This document shows, piece after piece, positions 26,048-35,267 of a DNA stretch of 64,000 nt. Made by a program: the position numbers and the translations under genes. The stretch is from NCBI GenBank assembly GCA_026417115.1, contig JAOADW010000022.1:1-64000 (forward strand), in the 5' to 3' direction. Position 1 is the first letter of the stretch, and each line of letters starts with the position of its first letter. Under the pieces are notes generated by a model. The model saw only the letters and a program-made list of their open reading frames with translations, was not told the origin of the DNA and ran no database searches. This stretch comes from Rhodocyclaceae bacterium (GTDB lineage: Bacteria > Pseudomonadota > Gammaproteobacteria > Burkholderiales > Rhodocyclaceae).

Positions 26048-28233
26048 GCAGACCGCTTAGACGCCAATCGTCCCTGGAATTGCAGGCGATCCTCGAAAAC
26101 GCATCGATTGGCCTTTTGCTCACGCGCGATCGACAGATGATCGAGGCCAACCCCTTTTTCGCCCGTATGTTCGGCTTCCCCAGCGTCGAAGCGTTGGTTG
26201 GACGGCCGGCGCGCGTTCTCTTTCCAAGCGACGAAGCCTATGCGGAACTGGGCCGGCAGGCCGGACCCATCCTTGCCCGCGGCGAGGCTTTTCAAACGGA
26301 AATGCCGCTGCAGAAACAAGACGGCAGCTTGTTCTTGTGCCGCTTCATCGCCCGCGCCATCGATCCTGCTGATCCGGCTCATGGCGGCACCATTTGGATC
26401 GCGGAGGATGTCACCGCTCAACGCGCCATGGAGGCGCACCTCAAGGAAACGCTCGCGGATTACGAATTGATCTTCAACAATGCCGCGGTTGGCATCATGT
26501 TCGTGCGCAACCGCGTGATCGTGCGCTGCAACCGCAAACTCGAAGAAATCTTCGGCTATGCGCCGGGAGAAATGCTTGGGCGCTCGGCCGTCGATTTCCA
26601 TGTGAGCGAAGAGGCTTTCCGACGTTTCGGAGAACTCGCGCACGACACCTTGTTTCGGGGCGAGGTCTATAGCACCGAATGGGAGGGGCGGCGCAAAGAC
26701 GGGTCGTCCATTTGGATTCGCATCACGGGCCAGCGCCCGCCCGATGCGGGCGAACGCTTCGACGTCGTTTGGATCGTCGAGGACATCCGGGAGCAGCGGG
26801 AAGCGCGGGAAGCCTTGGCGCGGCTCAACGCCGAACTCGAAGAACGGGTGCGCGCCCGCACGGCGGAGCTGACGACGGCCAATAGCCGGCTCCAAGAAGA
26901 AATTTTCGAGCGGCTCCAGGCCGAGCAGCGCATCTGGCAGATGGCTCATCACGATGCGCTGACGGGCTTGCCCAATCGCGCCCTGCTCTATGACCGCATC
27001 GGCCAGGCGTTGGCGAAGGCGGAACGCGATGACAAACGCTTGGCGCTCCTCTTTCTCGATCTCGATCGATTCAAAAACATCAACGACACGCTGGGTCACG
27101 AAGTGGGGGATGCCTTACTGCGTGCGGTTGCCGAGCGCATACGCGGCGTCATCCGCGCAACCGACACCCTGGCGCGCCTCGGCGGCGATGAATTCGTCAT
27201 CTTGGCGCAGGATCTCGGCGATGCCGAGGCGGCTGCCCGCATCGCCGAGAAAATCGTGCAGGCGCTCAACGAACCTTTCGTGGTGGGGCCGCACCGCTTG
27301 CATTCGGGCGCCTCGATCGGCATCGCGATCTTTCCCGAGGATGGCCGCGACATCCATGCGCTGATGCGCCACGCCGATACCGCGATGTACCAAGCCAAGC
27401 GCAGAGGGCGCAATCGCTACCAATTCTTCTCGGCCTTGCTCGGCGAGCGAGTGAGTCGGCAGTTTCGCCTCGAGCAACGTTTGGCCTCGGCGCTCGCCGA
27501 AGAACGGCTGACGCTCGTCTTCCAGCCGCAAATCGCGCTCTTGCCCAACCACCGACGCACGATTTGCGGCTTCGAGGCGCTCATGCGCTGGGAGGATCCC
27601 GAAGAAGGCCCCATCTCGCCTGCCGAGTTCATCCCCTTGGCGGAGGAAACCGAATGGATCCAGCCGCTCGGGGAATGGGTCTTGCAGTCCGCCTTGCGCC
27701 AATGTCGCCGCTGGGAAGAGGAAGGGAAGCCGCCGTTGCCGATCGCCGTCAACCTTTCGCCACGCCAATTTCACCATGCACGCTTGCTCGAGCTGGTCCA
27801 AGCCGCCTTGCGAGACGCGAAGCTTGCGGCCCATCGCCTCGAGCTCGAAATCACCGAGACGGCCTTAATCCAGGACGAAGACGAGGCGAAAAAACGGCTC
27901 GCCGAGCTGGCAGAGATGGGGGTTCGCCTCGCCATCGACGATTTCGGCGCCGGCTATTCGAGCCTCAATTATCTCCGCAACTTTTCCGTCGACCGTCTGA
28001 AAATCGACCGCAGTTTCGTTGCTGGTCTTGCTCATGCCAGTGAGCATGCAGCGATCGTCGAGTCGATCGTCTGCTTGGCGCGGGGCCTTGCACTCGACGT
28101 CGTGGCCGAGGGTGTGGAAAAATTTTCCCAATTGGCCGTGCTTCGCGAACTCGGCTGTCACCGCTTCCAGGGGTATCTCTTTTCTCCCCCCTTGCCCGCC
28201 AGCCGCGAGCGTGAGCTGTTCGCCCTTCTTTGA
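26044..28233 (+). CDS. PAS-PAS-GGDEF-EAL cyclic di-GMP signalling protein
   Basis: 729-residue cytosolic protein without membrane helices. Two PAS domains span about residues 12-125 and 135-255. A coiled-coil linker (AELEERVRARTAELTTA) leads into a GGDEF domain (about 300-465) with intact RLGGDEFVIL, and an EAL domain (about 480-725) starting FEALMRW with DDFGAGYSSL and VVAEGVE. Both catalytic motifs look intact, so it could make and/or break c-di-GMP. Which activity dominates cannot be read from sequence. The start is the ATG overlapping the upstream stop; the frame is open further upstream only as a shadow of the dehydrogenase gene. Confidence 0.93.
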   Translation: MSRPLRRQSSLELQAILENASIGLLLTRDRQMIEANPFFARMFGFPSVEALVGRPARVLFPSDEAYAELGRQAGPILARGEAFQTEMPLQKQDGSLFLCRFIARAIDPADPAHGGTIWIAEDVTAQRAMEAHLKETLADYELIFNNAAVGIMFVRNRVIVRCNRKLEEIFGYAPGEMLGRSAVDFHVSEEAFRRFGELAHDTLFRGEVYSTEWEGRRKDGSSIWIRITGQRPPDAGERFDVVWIVEDIREQREAREALARLNAELEERVRARTAELTTANSRLQEEIFERLQAEQRIWQMAHHDALTGLPNRALLYDRIGQALAKAERDDKRLALLFLDLDRFKNINDTLGHEVGDALLRAVAERIRGVIRATDTLARLGGDEFVILAQDLGDAEAAARIAEKIVQALNEPFVVGPHRLHSGASIGIAIFPEDGRDIHALMRHADTAMYQAKRRGRNRYQFFSALLGERVSRQFRLEQRLASALAEERLTLVFQPQIALLPNHRRTICGFEALMRWEDPEEGPISPAEFIPLAEETEWIQPLGEWVLQSALRQCRRWEEEGKPPLPIAVNLSPRQFHHARLLELVQAALRDAKLAAHRLELEITETALIQDEDEAKKRLAELAEMGVRLAIDDFGAGYSSLNYLRNFSVDRLKIDRSFVAGLAHASEHAAIVESIVCLARGLALDVVAEGVEKFSQLAVLRELGCHRFQGYLFSPPLPASRERELFALL

Positions 28234-28262
28234 AGTTTGGCACGTGGGCAACGCAGGGAGCG

Positions 28263-29489
28263 CTAATCGCCTTCCGTTTCGAGATCGGGAATGTGCTGAA
28301 ATGCGATACGCATAGGGGCGGCGGTGAGCGCCCGGTATGCGCCAGCGAAGTAAAGCGTGTTTTTGCCGTAGCGCAGATTGATGGCGTCGATGACCTGGTT
28401 GAGGCGTTCGTGCGCGCCGACGCAAGGTTCATCGAAGAGACGGAGGGAGCGCTGGGCCGCAGGAGAAAGTTCGTCGAGCTGAACGCCTACGGCCAGAGGC
28501 GGCTTGCGCATGCGCGGACGCTCACGCCAGAGCGCCTCGAGCATCTGCAGAAAGACGAGCGTGTCATTGGTGGCGTCGCAGCGTCGCTGTGTACGCCAGG
28601 CGAGCTCGCTGCCGTATTTGAGGACGATTTGCAAGCGTGCGGCGAGCAGGCCGTAGCTTCTAAGCCGCATCGCCGCCTTTTGCACGAGACGATGCAAGAC
28701 GGAGCGGCTGCCTTCCTCGCTGCGAAGGGCAGGCGGCAGTACGTGCGAATGGCTGATCGAGCGGCGTTCATGCGGCGCCTCGGGCAGTTCCTCGCCGCGC
28801 AGCCGCGCATGCATGCGTTCGCCTTCGATGCTACCCCATGCGGCGCGCAAGGTCGCGGCGTCGGCCTGGCAAAGCGCTTCCACGCTCGTGATGCCCAAAC
28901 GGGCAAGGCGGGCTTCCAGGGCGCGCCCAATGCCTGGAATGTCCCGCAGCGCGAGGCGATGCAGCGCGTGCGGCAGATCGTCGGGCGCGATGACGGTCAG
29001 CCCATCGGGCTTTTGCATGTCGGAGGCGATCTTGGCGAGAAAGGTGTTGGGCGCAATGCCGATCGATGCGCGCAAACAAGCTCCGACGTTCTGGGCGATC
29101 GTCGCCTTGATCTGCTGGGCAAGCGCCACGGCGGCCTCCCGCCTGCGCTCGGAGCCCATCAGGGGGCAGACCATTTCATCGATCGAGAGTATGCGCCCCA
29201 CTGGCGTGCAGGATTCCACGGCGGCGACGAGCCGGTGGTGCATCTCGACATAGAGAGCCGGCCGCGCTTCGACGAAGAGGATCTCAGGACACAGCTTCTT
29301 CGCCTCCCGCACGGGCGTGCCGGTCTTCACGCCAAAGGCCTTGGCTTCGTAACTTGCGGCGATGCAGCAGGTCGTCTCGGCCAACACCGGCAGCACGGCG
29401 ATGGGGCGGCCGCGCAGCGACGGGCGCAGGTGTTGTTCGACGGAGGCGAAATAAGCATTGAAATCGACGTAAAGGGCGCGCAAAGTCAT
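28263..29489 (-). CDS. Y-family DNA polymerase (DinB/UmuC type)
   Basis: 408-residue translesion polymerase relative. The start at 29489 gives MTLRALYVDFNAYFASVEQ, the usual first catalytic motif with an Asp. The second carboxylate motif is ILSIDEMVCP (family consensus SIDE). A helix-hairpin-helix region follows (LRDIPGIGRALEARLARLGI). The little-finger domain occupies the rest, ending PMRIAFQHIPDLETEGD. It has no UmuD or LexA partner nearby and differs from canonical DinB in having NAYFA rather than the usual CFFA-type residues. It diverges from the YbdL gene with 46 bp between starts. Error-prone bypass synthesis is inferred from family. Confidence 0.87.
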   Translation of the reverse strand: MTLRALYVDFNAYFASVEQHLRPSLRGRPIAVLPVLAETTCCIAASYEAKAFGVKTGTPVREAKKLCPEILFVEARPALYVEMHHRLVAAVESCTPVGRILSIDEMVCPLMGSERRREAAVALAQQIKATIAQNVGACLRASIGIAPNTFLAKIASDMQKPDGLTVIAPDDLPHALHRLALRDIPGIGRALEARLARLGITSVEALCQADAATLRAAWGSIEGERMHARLRGEELPEAPHERRSISHSHVLPPALRSEEGSRSVLHRLVQKAAMRLRSYGLLAARLQIVLKYGSELAWRTQRRCDATNDTLVFLQMLEALWRERPRMRKPPLAVGVQLDELSPAAQRSLRLFDEPCVGAHERLNQVIDAINLRYGKNTLYFAGAYRALTAAPMRIAFQHIPDLETEGD

Positions 29490-29535
29490 CGTAAATCGTT
29501 TAGATTGAGCGCATTGCCCACATTCTGCCACGGCC

Positions 29536-30696
29536 ATGCACACGTTTCCTTCCCGTCTGCCCCACGTGGGCACCACCATCTTTACGGTCATGTCGCGCCT
29601 GGCCCAAGAGCATGGCGCGATCAACCTTTCCCAGGGGTTTCCGGATTTTCCCCCGCCGCCACGGCTCATCGAGTTCCTCAAACGGCGTCTTTCCGAGGCT
29701 TGCCATCAATATCCGCCGATGGCCGGCATTCTGCCCTTGCGCGAAGCGGTTGCGGAAAAGCTCGCCCGTCTCTATGGCGCGGCCTACGATCCCGAGCATG
29801 AGATCACCATCACGGCCGGCGCGACCGAAGCGCTGTTTTCTGCGATCACGGCCACGGTGCGACCTGGCGACGAGGTCATCGTTTTTGCGCCGGTGTATGA
29901 CAGTTATTTGCCTGCCATCGCTTTGCAAGGAGGAGTGGCGCGGGTAGTCGATCTCGCACCGCCTTCCTTTCGCCCGAACTGGGATGCGGTTGCTGCGGCG
30001 ATCACGCCGAAAACGCGCATGATCATCGTCAATACGCCGCACAATCCGACGGGCGCGGTGTGGACGGCCGAAGACATGGCGCAGCTGATGCGGCTCGTGC
30101 GCGCAACCGACATCGTGCTGCTCGGCGACGAGGTCTATGAGCACATCATCTTTGCCGACGGCGCAAGCGGTGGTCGGCATGAAAGCCTCGCGCGCTTACC
30201 CGAGCTGCGCGAGCGCAGCTTCGTCGTCTCGAGCTTTGGCAAAACCTATCACATCACGGGCTGGAAAATCGCGTATTGTGCGGCGCCTCGGGCGCTCATG
30301 AACGAATTCCGCAAGGTGCATCAGTTCAATGTCTTCACCGTGTTCCATCCGGCGCAATGGGCGCTTTTCGATTTCATGCGCGCAGAGCCGGACTTCGCCG
30401 CCGGGCTCGCTGAGTTCTATCGCGCCAAGCGCGACTTATTCCGCGCCTTGCTGGCGGACTCGCGCTTTGTGCTCTTGCCCTGCGATGGCACCTATTTCCA
30501 GCTTGCGCGCTATGACAGGATCAGCAGCCTTGCCGACATCGAGTTCGTGCGCTGGCTGACGATCGAAAAAGGCGTGGCGGCGATCCCCGTGTCGGCCTTC
30601 ATGCCCGATACGCGGCAGGATGGCCTCGTGCGTTTCTGCTTCGCGAAGAACGAGGCAACCTTGAGGGCGGCGGCAGAGAGACTGCGGGCGGTGTGA
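29536..30696 (+). CDS. ybdL: Methionine/glutamine-type aminotransferase (YbdL family)
   Basis: 386-residue PLP enzyme of fold type I. The opening TTIFTVMSRLAQEHGAINLSQ and SQGFPDFPPP are characteristic of the YbdL/kynurenine aminotransferase branch. NTPHNPTGAVW, GDEVYEHI and SSFGKTYHITGWK (Schiff-base Lys) are present. E. coli YbdL prefers methionine and transfers the amino group to keto acids such as 2-oxo-4-methylthiobutyrate; that preference is assumed here. The gene is single, divergent from the polymerase gene and convergent with ettA. Confidence 0.88.
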   Translation: MHTFPSRLPHVGTTIFTVMSRLAQEHGAINLSQGFPDFPPPPRLIEFLKRRLSEACHQYPPMAGILPLREAVAEKLARLYGAAYDPEHEITITAGATEALFSAITATVRPGDEVIVFAPVYDSYLPAIALQGGVARVVDLAPPSFRPNWDAVAAAITPKTRMIIVNTPHNPTGAVWTAEDMAQLMRLVRATDIVLLGDEVYEHIIFADGASGGRHESLARLPELRERSFVVSSFGKTYHITGWKIAYCAAPRALMNEFRKVHQFNVFTVFHPAQWALFDFMRAEPDFAAGLAEFYRAKRDLFRALLADSRFVLLPCDGTYFQLARYDRISSLADIEFVRWLTIEKGVAAIPVSAFMPDTRQDGLVRFCFAKNEATLRAAAERLRAV

Positions 30697-30834
30697 GGCT
30701 AGGCCGCGCGACGTGAAGCCTTTGCCGGCGGTTCGTGCGAAGATTTCCTCGAGGATGACCGCGGCATCTACGCCGCGCGGGCAGCTTTGCCTCGGCATCC
30801 CAGCTGAGGCCAACAAGCCTGGGCATGCGAACGT

Positions 30835-30851
30835 CTGCCCTGCGCGGGCAG
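30835..30851. terminator. Hairpin between convergent ybdL and ettA
   Basis: The 179-bp gap between these convergent genes contains CTGCCC (30835-30840), a 5-nt loop and GGGCAG (30846-30851). There is no T-run on either side, so this is a weak terminator candidate. Nothing else is seen in the gap. Confidence 0.35.
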
Positions 30852-30875
30852 GGCGGCTTCTTTCCAGCGCGGTCC

Positions 30876-32540
30876 TTAGCGCGTGATCGGCTTGTAACGG
30901 AAGCGATGGGGCTTTGCGGCTTCTTCGCCCAAGCGCTTTTTCTTATCCTCTTCGTATTCGCGGTAATTGCCTTCGAAGAAGAACCACTTGGAATCGCCTT
31001 CCGCGGCAAGGATGTGCGTGCAGATACGATCGAGGAACCAGCGGTCGTGAGAGATCACGAGCACGCAGCCGGGGAACTCGAGCAAGGCGTCTTCGAGCGC
31101 GCGCAGGGTTTCGACGTCGAGGTCGTTCGAGGGCTCGTCCAGCAACAATACGTTGCCGCCTTGGATCAGGGTCTTCGCCAGATGGAGCCGCCCGCGCTCG
31201 CCGCCTGAGAGATTGCCGACGATCTTTTGCTGATCGGCGCCTTTGAAGTTGAAGCGCGCCAGATAGGCACGCGAGTTCATTTCGAAGCGGCCGACGGCGA
31301 GGATGTCCTGGCCGCCCGAGACGGCCTCCCAGACGGTCTTGTCGTTGGGCAGTCCTTCGCGCGACTGATCCACCGAGGAGATCTTCACCGTCGAGCCGAT
31401 CACGATCTCGCCGCCATCGGGTTTCTCGAGGCCTTGGATCATGCGGAACAACGTGGATTTGCCGGCGCCGTTCGGCCCGATGATGCCGACGATCGCATTG
31501 GGGGGTATGCGGAAGGAGAGCTCATCGATCAACAGGCGGTCGCCAAAGCCTTTGCTGACGTTTTTGAACTCGATGACTTCATTGCCCAGGCGATCGCCGG
31601 GCGGGATGAAGATTTCCTGCGTTTCGTTGCGTTTTTGGTATTCGAAACTCGCCATCTCTTCGTAACGGGCAAGCCGCGCCTTCGATTTCGCCTGCCGGGC
31701 CTTCGGGTTCGAACGCACCCATTCGAGCTCCTTTTTCATCGCCTTCATGTGGGCGTCGATTTGTTTTTGCTCTTGTTCGAGACGCGCTTCTTTTTGCTCG
31801 AGCCAAGACGAGTAATTGCCCTTCCACGGAATGCCGTGGCCACGGTCGAGCTCAAGAATCCATTCGGCGACGTTGTCGAGGAAATAGCGGTCATGGGTGA
31901 CCGCGACCACGGTGCCAGGGAAGCGCGCGAGATACTGTTCGAGCCACTCGACCGATTCGGCGTCCAAATGGTTGGTGGGCTCATCGAGGAGCAACATGTC
32001 GGGCTTTTGCAACAAGAGCTTGCAGATTGCGACCCGGCGTTTCTCGCCGCCGGAAAGGTGTCCGATCTTCGCTTCCCACGGGGGAAGGCGCAAGGCGTCG
32101 GCAGCAATCTCCATTTGATTCTCGACGTCGGCGCCGGCCGTGGCGAGGATCGCCTCATATTTCGCCTGTTCTTCGGCGAGCTTGTCGAAATCGGCATCCG
32201 GTTCCGCATAGGCGGCATAGATCTCCTCGAGCCGGCGCTTCGCTTCGATGATCTGGGAGAGGCCGGCCTCCACCTCTTCGCGCACCGTCTTTTCAGGGTC
32301 GAGCTGCGGCTCCTGGGGCAGATAACCGATCGAGATCCCCGGCTGCCACTGCACCTCGCCTTCATAGTCCTTGTCTATGCCTGCCATGATGCGCAGGACG
32401 GTGGACTTGCCGGCGCCATTGAGGCCGAGCAGACCGATCTTGGCGCCGGGGAAGAACGACAGAGAAATGTCCTTGATGATCTGCCGCTTGGGCGGAACGA
32501 CCTTGCTCACGCGGAGCATCGACATCACGTATTGGGCCAT
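30876..32540 (-). CDS. ettA: Energy-dependent translational throttle protein EttA (ABC-F ATPase)
   Basis: 554-residue soluble ABC-F protein with two nucleotide-binding domains. Walker A motifs are GLNGAGKSTV (about residue 39) and GPNGAGKSTLF (about 360). Signature motifs LSGGEKRR and LSGGERGR and Walker B LLLDEPTNHLD and LLLDEPSNDLD are all present. Between them lies the P-site tRNA interaction motif region (about 240-320) rich in Lys, Arg and Glu. In E. coli EttA binds the ribosomal E site and gates the first peptide bond according to ADP/ATP ratio. The N-terminus MAQYVMSMLRVSKVVPP is normal for the family. Confidence 0.97.
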   Translation of the reverse strand: MAQYVMSMLRVSKVVPPKRQIIKDISLSFFPGAKIGLLGLNGAGKSTVLRIMAGIDKDYEGEVQWQPGISIGYLPQEPQLDPEKTVREEVEAGLSQIIEAKRRLEEIYAAYAEPDADFDKLAEEQAKYEAILATAGADVENQMEIAADALRLPPWEAKIGHLSGGEKRRVAICKLLLQKPDMLLLDEPTNHLDAESVEWLEQYLARFPGTVVAVTHDRYFLDNVAEWILELDRGHGIPWKGNYSSWLEQKEARLEQEQKQIDAHMKAMKKELEWVRSNPKARQAKSKARLARYEEMASFEYQKRNETQEIFIPPGDRLGNEVIEFKNVSKGFGDRLLIDELSFRIPPNAIVGIIGPNGAGKSTLFRMIQGLEKPDGGEIVIGSTVKISSVDQSREGLPNDKTVWEAVSGGQDILAVGRFEMNSRAYLARFNFKGADQQKIVGNLSGGERGRLHLAKTLIQGGNVLLLDEPSNDLDVETLRALEDALLEFPGCVLVISHDRWFLDRICTHILAAEGDSKWFFFEGNYREYEEDKKKRLGEEAAKPHRFRYKPITR

Positions 32541-32743
32541 GACTCGAAACCAAAGAAAAAAGGAGCCGACGAGGAGGAAAAGGGCCGGCAGCGAAACACG
32601 CGCCTTGGACTGTGGCCTTAGAGAGCGCTATTTTAGGAGCCTTTCGTCAAAGGAACGCTTCTTGGGCGTGCGTTCAGCGCGCTGGCCGGCGCGGTCAGTG
32701 GGGGCGCTTGCCGCGCGTCGGCCGCCATGCGCCCCTCGTCTCA

Positions 32744-33841
32744 TCACAAGTCCGCATCTTTCCAGCTGCGCACCACGGCGTTGAAAGGGCGGATCCATTC
32801 GGGCGCGAATTGGTGTTCATTGGCGTTGATCTCGGCGATGGCGCGGATCAAAGAGCGGCCGTGTCCGCGATGACTTTGCTTGAGCATGATGGCCTCGAAA
32901 GCATCGACGATGGCGATGATCTTGGCGCCCGCATGGATCTGCTCGGCCCTAAGGCCGCGGGGATAGCCAGAACCGCTGGGCATCTCATGGTGCTGTCGCA
33001 CGATCGTGGCGGCTTCTTTCCAGGCAGGCATGCGCTCGAGCAAGTCGGCGGCATAGTCGGGATGGAGGCGCAGCCAGGCGCGGTCTTCGTCGTCAAGCCG
33101 ACCGGCTTTGAGCCAGACGCGTTCCGGCAGGAACATCATGCCCACGTCGTGGAAATAGACGGCTGCGGCGAGCTGCGTTTCATCGACGGGCTTACCCGCC
33201 ATCGCGTTGGTGGCGAGCGCGAGCTTCAGATTGCGCTCGCTGCGGCCGGCGAAAAGCGGGGAGCGTTTTTCGAGCGCGGCGGCGAGGCTGGCGAAGAAGG
33301 CGAGGTCTGGATGTTTCTCGATCGGCGCCGGCGACGGCGTCAGCGCCGGTGGGATGGCAGCGTGCGCTTTCGCGCCGGTCACCAGTTCGATGGCGCCGAG
33401 GGCGCGGGCGGGGACTTCTTCGGCAGGAGCGCGGCTTATGGCGTCGAGCGCAGCGACAAGGTCGGGCAGTTTGAGCGAGGCCAGCCCTTGGCCCTTGCTG
33501 AGCGCCTCCAGCGCGAGCTCCAAGCGATCCAGCGCAAGCAGCGTCAGCTCGGAAAGCTCGGGCGTAAAGCGCACTTCGCCGCTGCGGCAGCGCGCGAGCA
33601 GACTTTCCAGCGGGTGGCAGATCTCGACGCCTACGCCCACCTTCGTGAGCGCGGCATCGCCTTTGAGGGTGTGGAGACCGCGAAAAAGACTCGCGATCGT
33701 CGCCCCATCGTGGGGATTTGCGCGGAGCGCAGCGATGTCCCGCTCGATGTGCGCGACATGATCGTCGAAGGCTTCACGAAATTCCTGTATGCCTCCCGGG
33801 TCGGGAAGCTGGGGAAAAGCAAGCTCGTCGATGCGACTCAT
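32744..33841 (-). CDS. Hpt domain fused to HD-GYP-type domain
   Basis: 365-residue cytosolic signalling protein. Residues 15-110 form a histidine phosphotransfer (Hpt) domain with LFRGLHTLKGDA; His57 is the expected phosphate acceptor. After a Pro/Ala-rich linker (about 150-170) comes an HD-GYP-like domain (about 190-355) with AVYFHDVGMM at about 228-237 and QHHEMPSGSGYP at about 283-294. In active HD-GYP enzymes these bind metals and hydrolyse c-di-GMP. The usual HDxGK Lys is replaced by Met here, so activity is likely but not certain. The fusion would let a phosphorelay control c-di-GMP breakdown. No kinase or receiver gene is adjacent. Confidence 0.85.
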   Translation of the reverse strand: MSRIDELAFPQLPDPGGIQEFREAFDDHVAHIERDIAALRANPHDGATIASLFRGLHTLKGDAALTKVGVGVEICHPLESLLARCRSGEVRFTPELSELTLLALDRLELALEALSKGQGLASLKLPDLVAALDAISRAPAEEVPARALGAIELVTGAKAHAAIPPALTPSPAPIEKHPDLAFFASLAAALEKRSPLFAGRSERNLKLALATNAMAGKPVDETQLAAAVYFHDVGMMFLPERVWLKAGRLDDEDRAWLRLHPDYAADLLERMPAWKEAATIVRQHHEMPSGSGYPRGLRAEQIHAGAKIIAIVDAFEAIMLKQSHRGHGRSLIRAIAEINANEHQFAPEWIRPFNAVVRSWKDADL

Positions 33842-33969
33842 GGGATGCTCCGTGCCCCCTCGGCTATAGGCGCCCTCATCGACTGCAAACCTTCAGGCGG
33901 ACGTCGCCGCCACAGGGCAAGCGGCCGCTTTCTCGCAGGGGTGCACCAATCGGCGTTTCTCATCGGGCG

Positions 33970-34236
33970 TCAGGAAAAGAGGTCATCGAGGGGGTTTTTC
34001 TTGGGCGCGCTTTTCGGGGCGCGCGCAAGCGTCCTGCCTTGGATTTCTTCGGCGATGCATTCGCGGAAATACGACCAGGGCGAGGGCGCGGCAAGGAGTC
34101 GCCGCCACGTTTCCAACGCGATGGGCGCGTAGGCTTTGCGCGACCCATCGTCGAATTCGATCTGTAGCGTTTGCGTCTGCTCGTCGTAGCACGCCGCACG
34201 CAGGGGGCCGGAACACAGGGGGCGCCAGCTGCTCAT
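33970..34236 (-). CDS. KTSC-domain protein
   Basis: 88-residue protein MSSWRPLCSGPLRAACYDE... The central part (residues 13-68) fits the KTSC pattern: IEFDDGSRKAYAPI, then LLAAPSPWSYFRECIAEEI. KTSC domains often accompany RNA-modifying or lysyl-tRNA-synthetase-related genes, but their function is not settled. The C-terminus (APKSAPKKNPLDDLFS) is a basic-to-acidic tail. The start codon overlaps the stop of the upstream 67-residue gene (ATGA), so it is the last gene of the glnS-pyrF unit. The frame is open further upstream only as a shadow. Confidence 0.8.
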   Translation of the reverse strand: MSSWRPLCSGPLRAACYDEQTQTLQIEFDDGSRKAYAPIALETWRRLLAAPSPWSYFRECIAEEIQGRTLARAPKSAPKKNPLDDLFS

Positions 34237-34436
34237 GATGAGTCCTCTTCTTTGCGTTTTGCGAAAGCTTCGATTTCCTCCGCCGCCTTTTCTTTGCGGC
34301 GGACGTTCTTCGCATCGTCGGCGAAGACGAAGCGGCCGAAAAGCACACACCCTTTCATGCCCGGATCGCAGGGAAGATTCTTCAGGCGCGTGCATCGATC
34401 ATCGACTTCGTGCGGACAACCCCAGCCGCCGGCCAT
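34233..34436 (-). CDS. Small Cys-containing conserved-looking protein, 67 residues
   Basis: Not recognised as a named family. The protein MAGGWGCPHEVDDRCTRL... has four cysteines in a compact pattern (C7PHE, C15TRL, LPC23DPGMKGC30VLFGRF), which suggests a metal site or zinc-ribbon-like fold. The second half (40-67) is a charged helix rich in Lys and Glu. The gene starts four bases after the pyrF stop and overlaps the KTSC gene by 4 bases, so it is a tightly coupled operon member and very probably real in spite of its size. Confidence 0.75.
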   Translation of the reverse strand: MAGGWGCPHEVDDRCTRLKNLPCDPGMKGCVLFGRFVFADDAKNVRRKEKAAEEIEAFAKRKEEDSS

Positions 34437-34439
34437 GCT

Positions 34440-35267
34440 TCACCCTTTCTGCCGATAGGCGTTGATTTCGGCGCGCGTTCTTTCCGCCAGGGCGCGGGCC
34501 GCGGCGGCAAATCCTTGGCCGCTGTCGGCGTAGAGAATCGCGCGCGAAGAGTTGATGATGAGGCCCAAGCCTTCTTTCGTCTGGCCGGCGCGCACCGTGG
34601 CGGCGATCTCACCCCCTTGGGCGCCAATGCCGGGCACGAGCAAGGGCATGTCGCCGACGAGGGCGCGCACGCGCGCAAGCTCGACAGGCCAGGTGGCGCC
34701 GACGACGAGCCCGAGTTGTCCAGTTCTGTTCCAGCAGCGGACGGCTTTCTCGGCGATGATTTCATAAAGCTGCGCGCCCGTGTCCGCGCAGGTGAGCGTT
34801 TGTAAGTCGGCGCTGCCGGCATTCGACGTGCGACAGAGTACGAAAAGGCCTTTCGTTTCCCAGGCAAGCCACGGTTCGAGGGTGTCGCCGCCCAAGTAGG
34901 GGTTGACGGTGACGGCGTCGGCGCGATAGCGCACGAAGGCCTCCTGCGCATAGAGCGTGGCCGTGGCGCCGATGTCTCCGCGTTTGGCGTCGAGGATCAC
35001 GGGAATCTCGGGATGGTGCGTATGGATGTAATCGATCAGGGCTTCGAGCTGGTCTTCGGCGCGATGGGCGGCGAAGTAGGCGATTTGTGGCTTGTAGGCG
35101 CAGACGAGATCGGCGGTGGCGGCGACGATTTCGCGACAGAAGAGGTAGAGTGCGTCGCGCCGGCCGGCGAACTGAGGCGGCAGGCGCGTCGGATCGGGGT
35201 CGAGCCCCACGCAGAGCAAGGAATCGTTTTTGCGCCAAGCGGCATCGAGACGCGCAAGAAAATTCAT
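34440..35267 (-). CDS. pyrF: Orotidine 5'-phosphate decarboxylase (type 2)
   Basis: 275-residue cytosolic enzyme that converts OMP to UMP in the last step of pyrimidine synthesis. The catalytic motif [13 protein letters not shown] (about residues 92-104) is the DxKxxDI-type signature, and the length plus the N-terminal [14 protein letters not shown] put it in the long, type 2 group. The start at 35267 overlaps the glnS stop (ATGA); the frame is open much further upstream but only as a shadow of glnS. The gene is therefore translated downstream of glnS. Confidence 0.96.
   Translation of the reverse strand: MNFLARLDAAWRKNDSLLCVGLDPDPTRLPPQFAGRRDALYLFCREIVAATADLVCAYKPQIAYFAAHRAEDQLEALIDYIHTHHPEIPVILDAKRGDIGATATLYAQEAFVRYRADAVTVNPYLGGDTLEPWLAWETKGLFVLCRTSNAGSADLQTLTCADTGAQLYEIIAEKAVRCWNRTGQLGLVVGATWPVELARVRALVGDMPLLVPGIGAQGGEIAATVRAGQTKEGLGLIINSSRAILYADSGQGFAAAARALAERTRAEINAYRQKG

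Noticed and set aside
28230-29801. 523-codon open frame on the plus strand opposite the polymerase gene
   Set aside because: It is the shadow of the Y-family polymerase; its translation shows no motif.
32612-34132. 506-codon plus-strand frame opposite the Hpt/HD-GYP gene
   Set aside because: The minus-strand protein has clear Hpt and HD-GYP motifs; the plus frame looks like a shadow.
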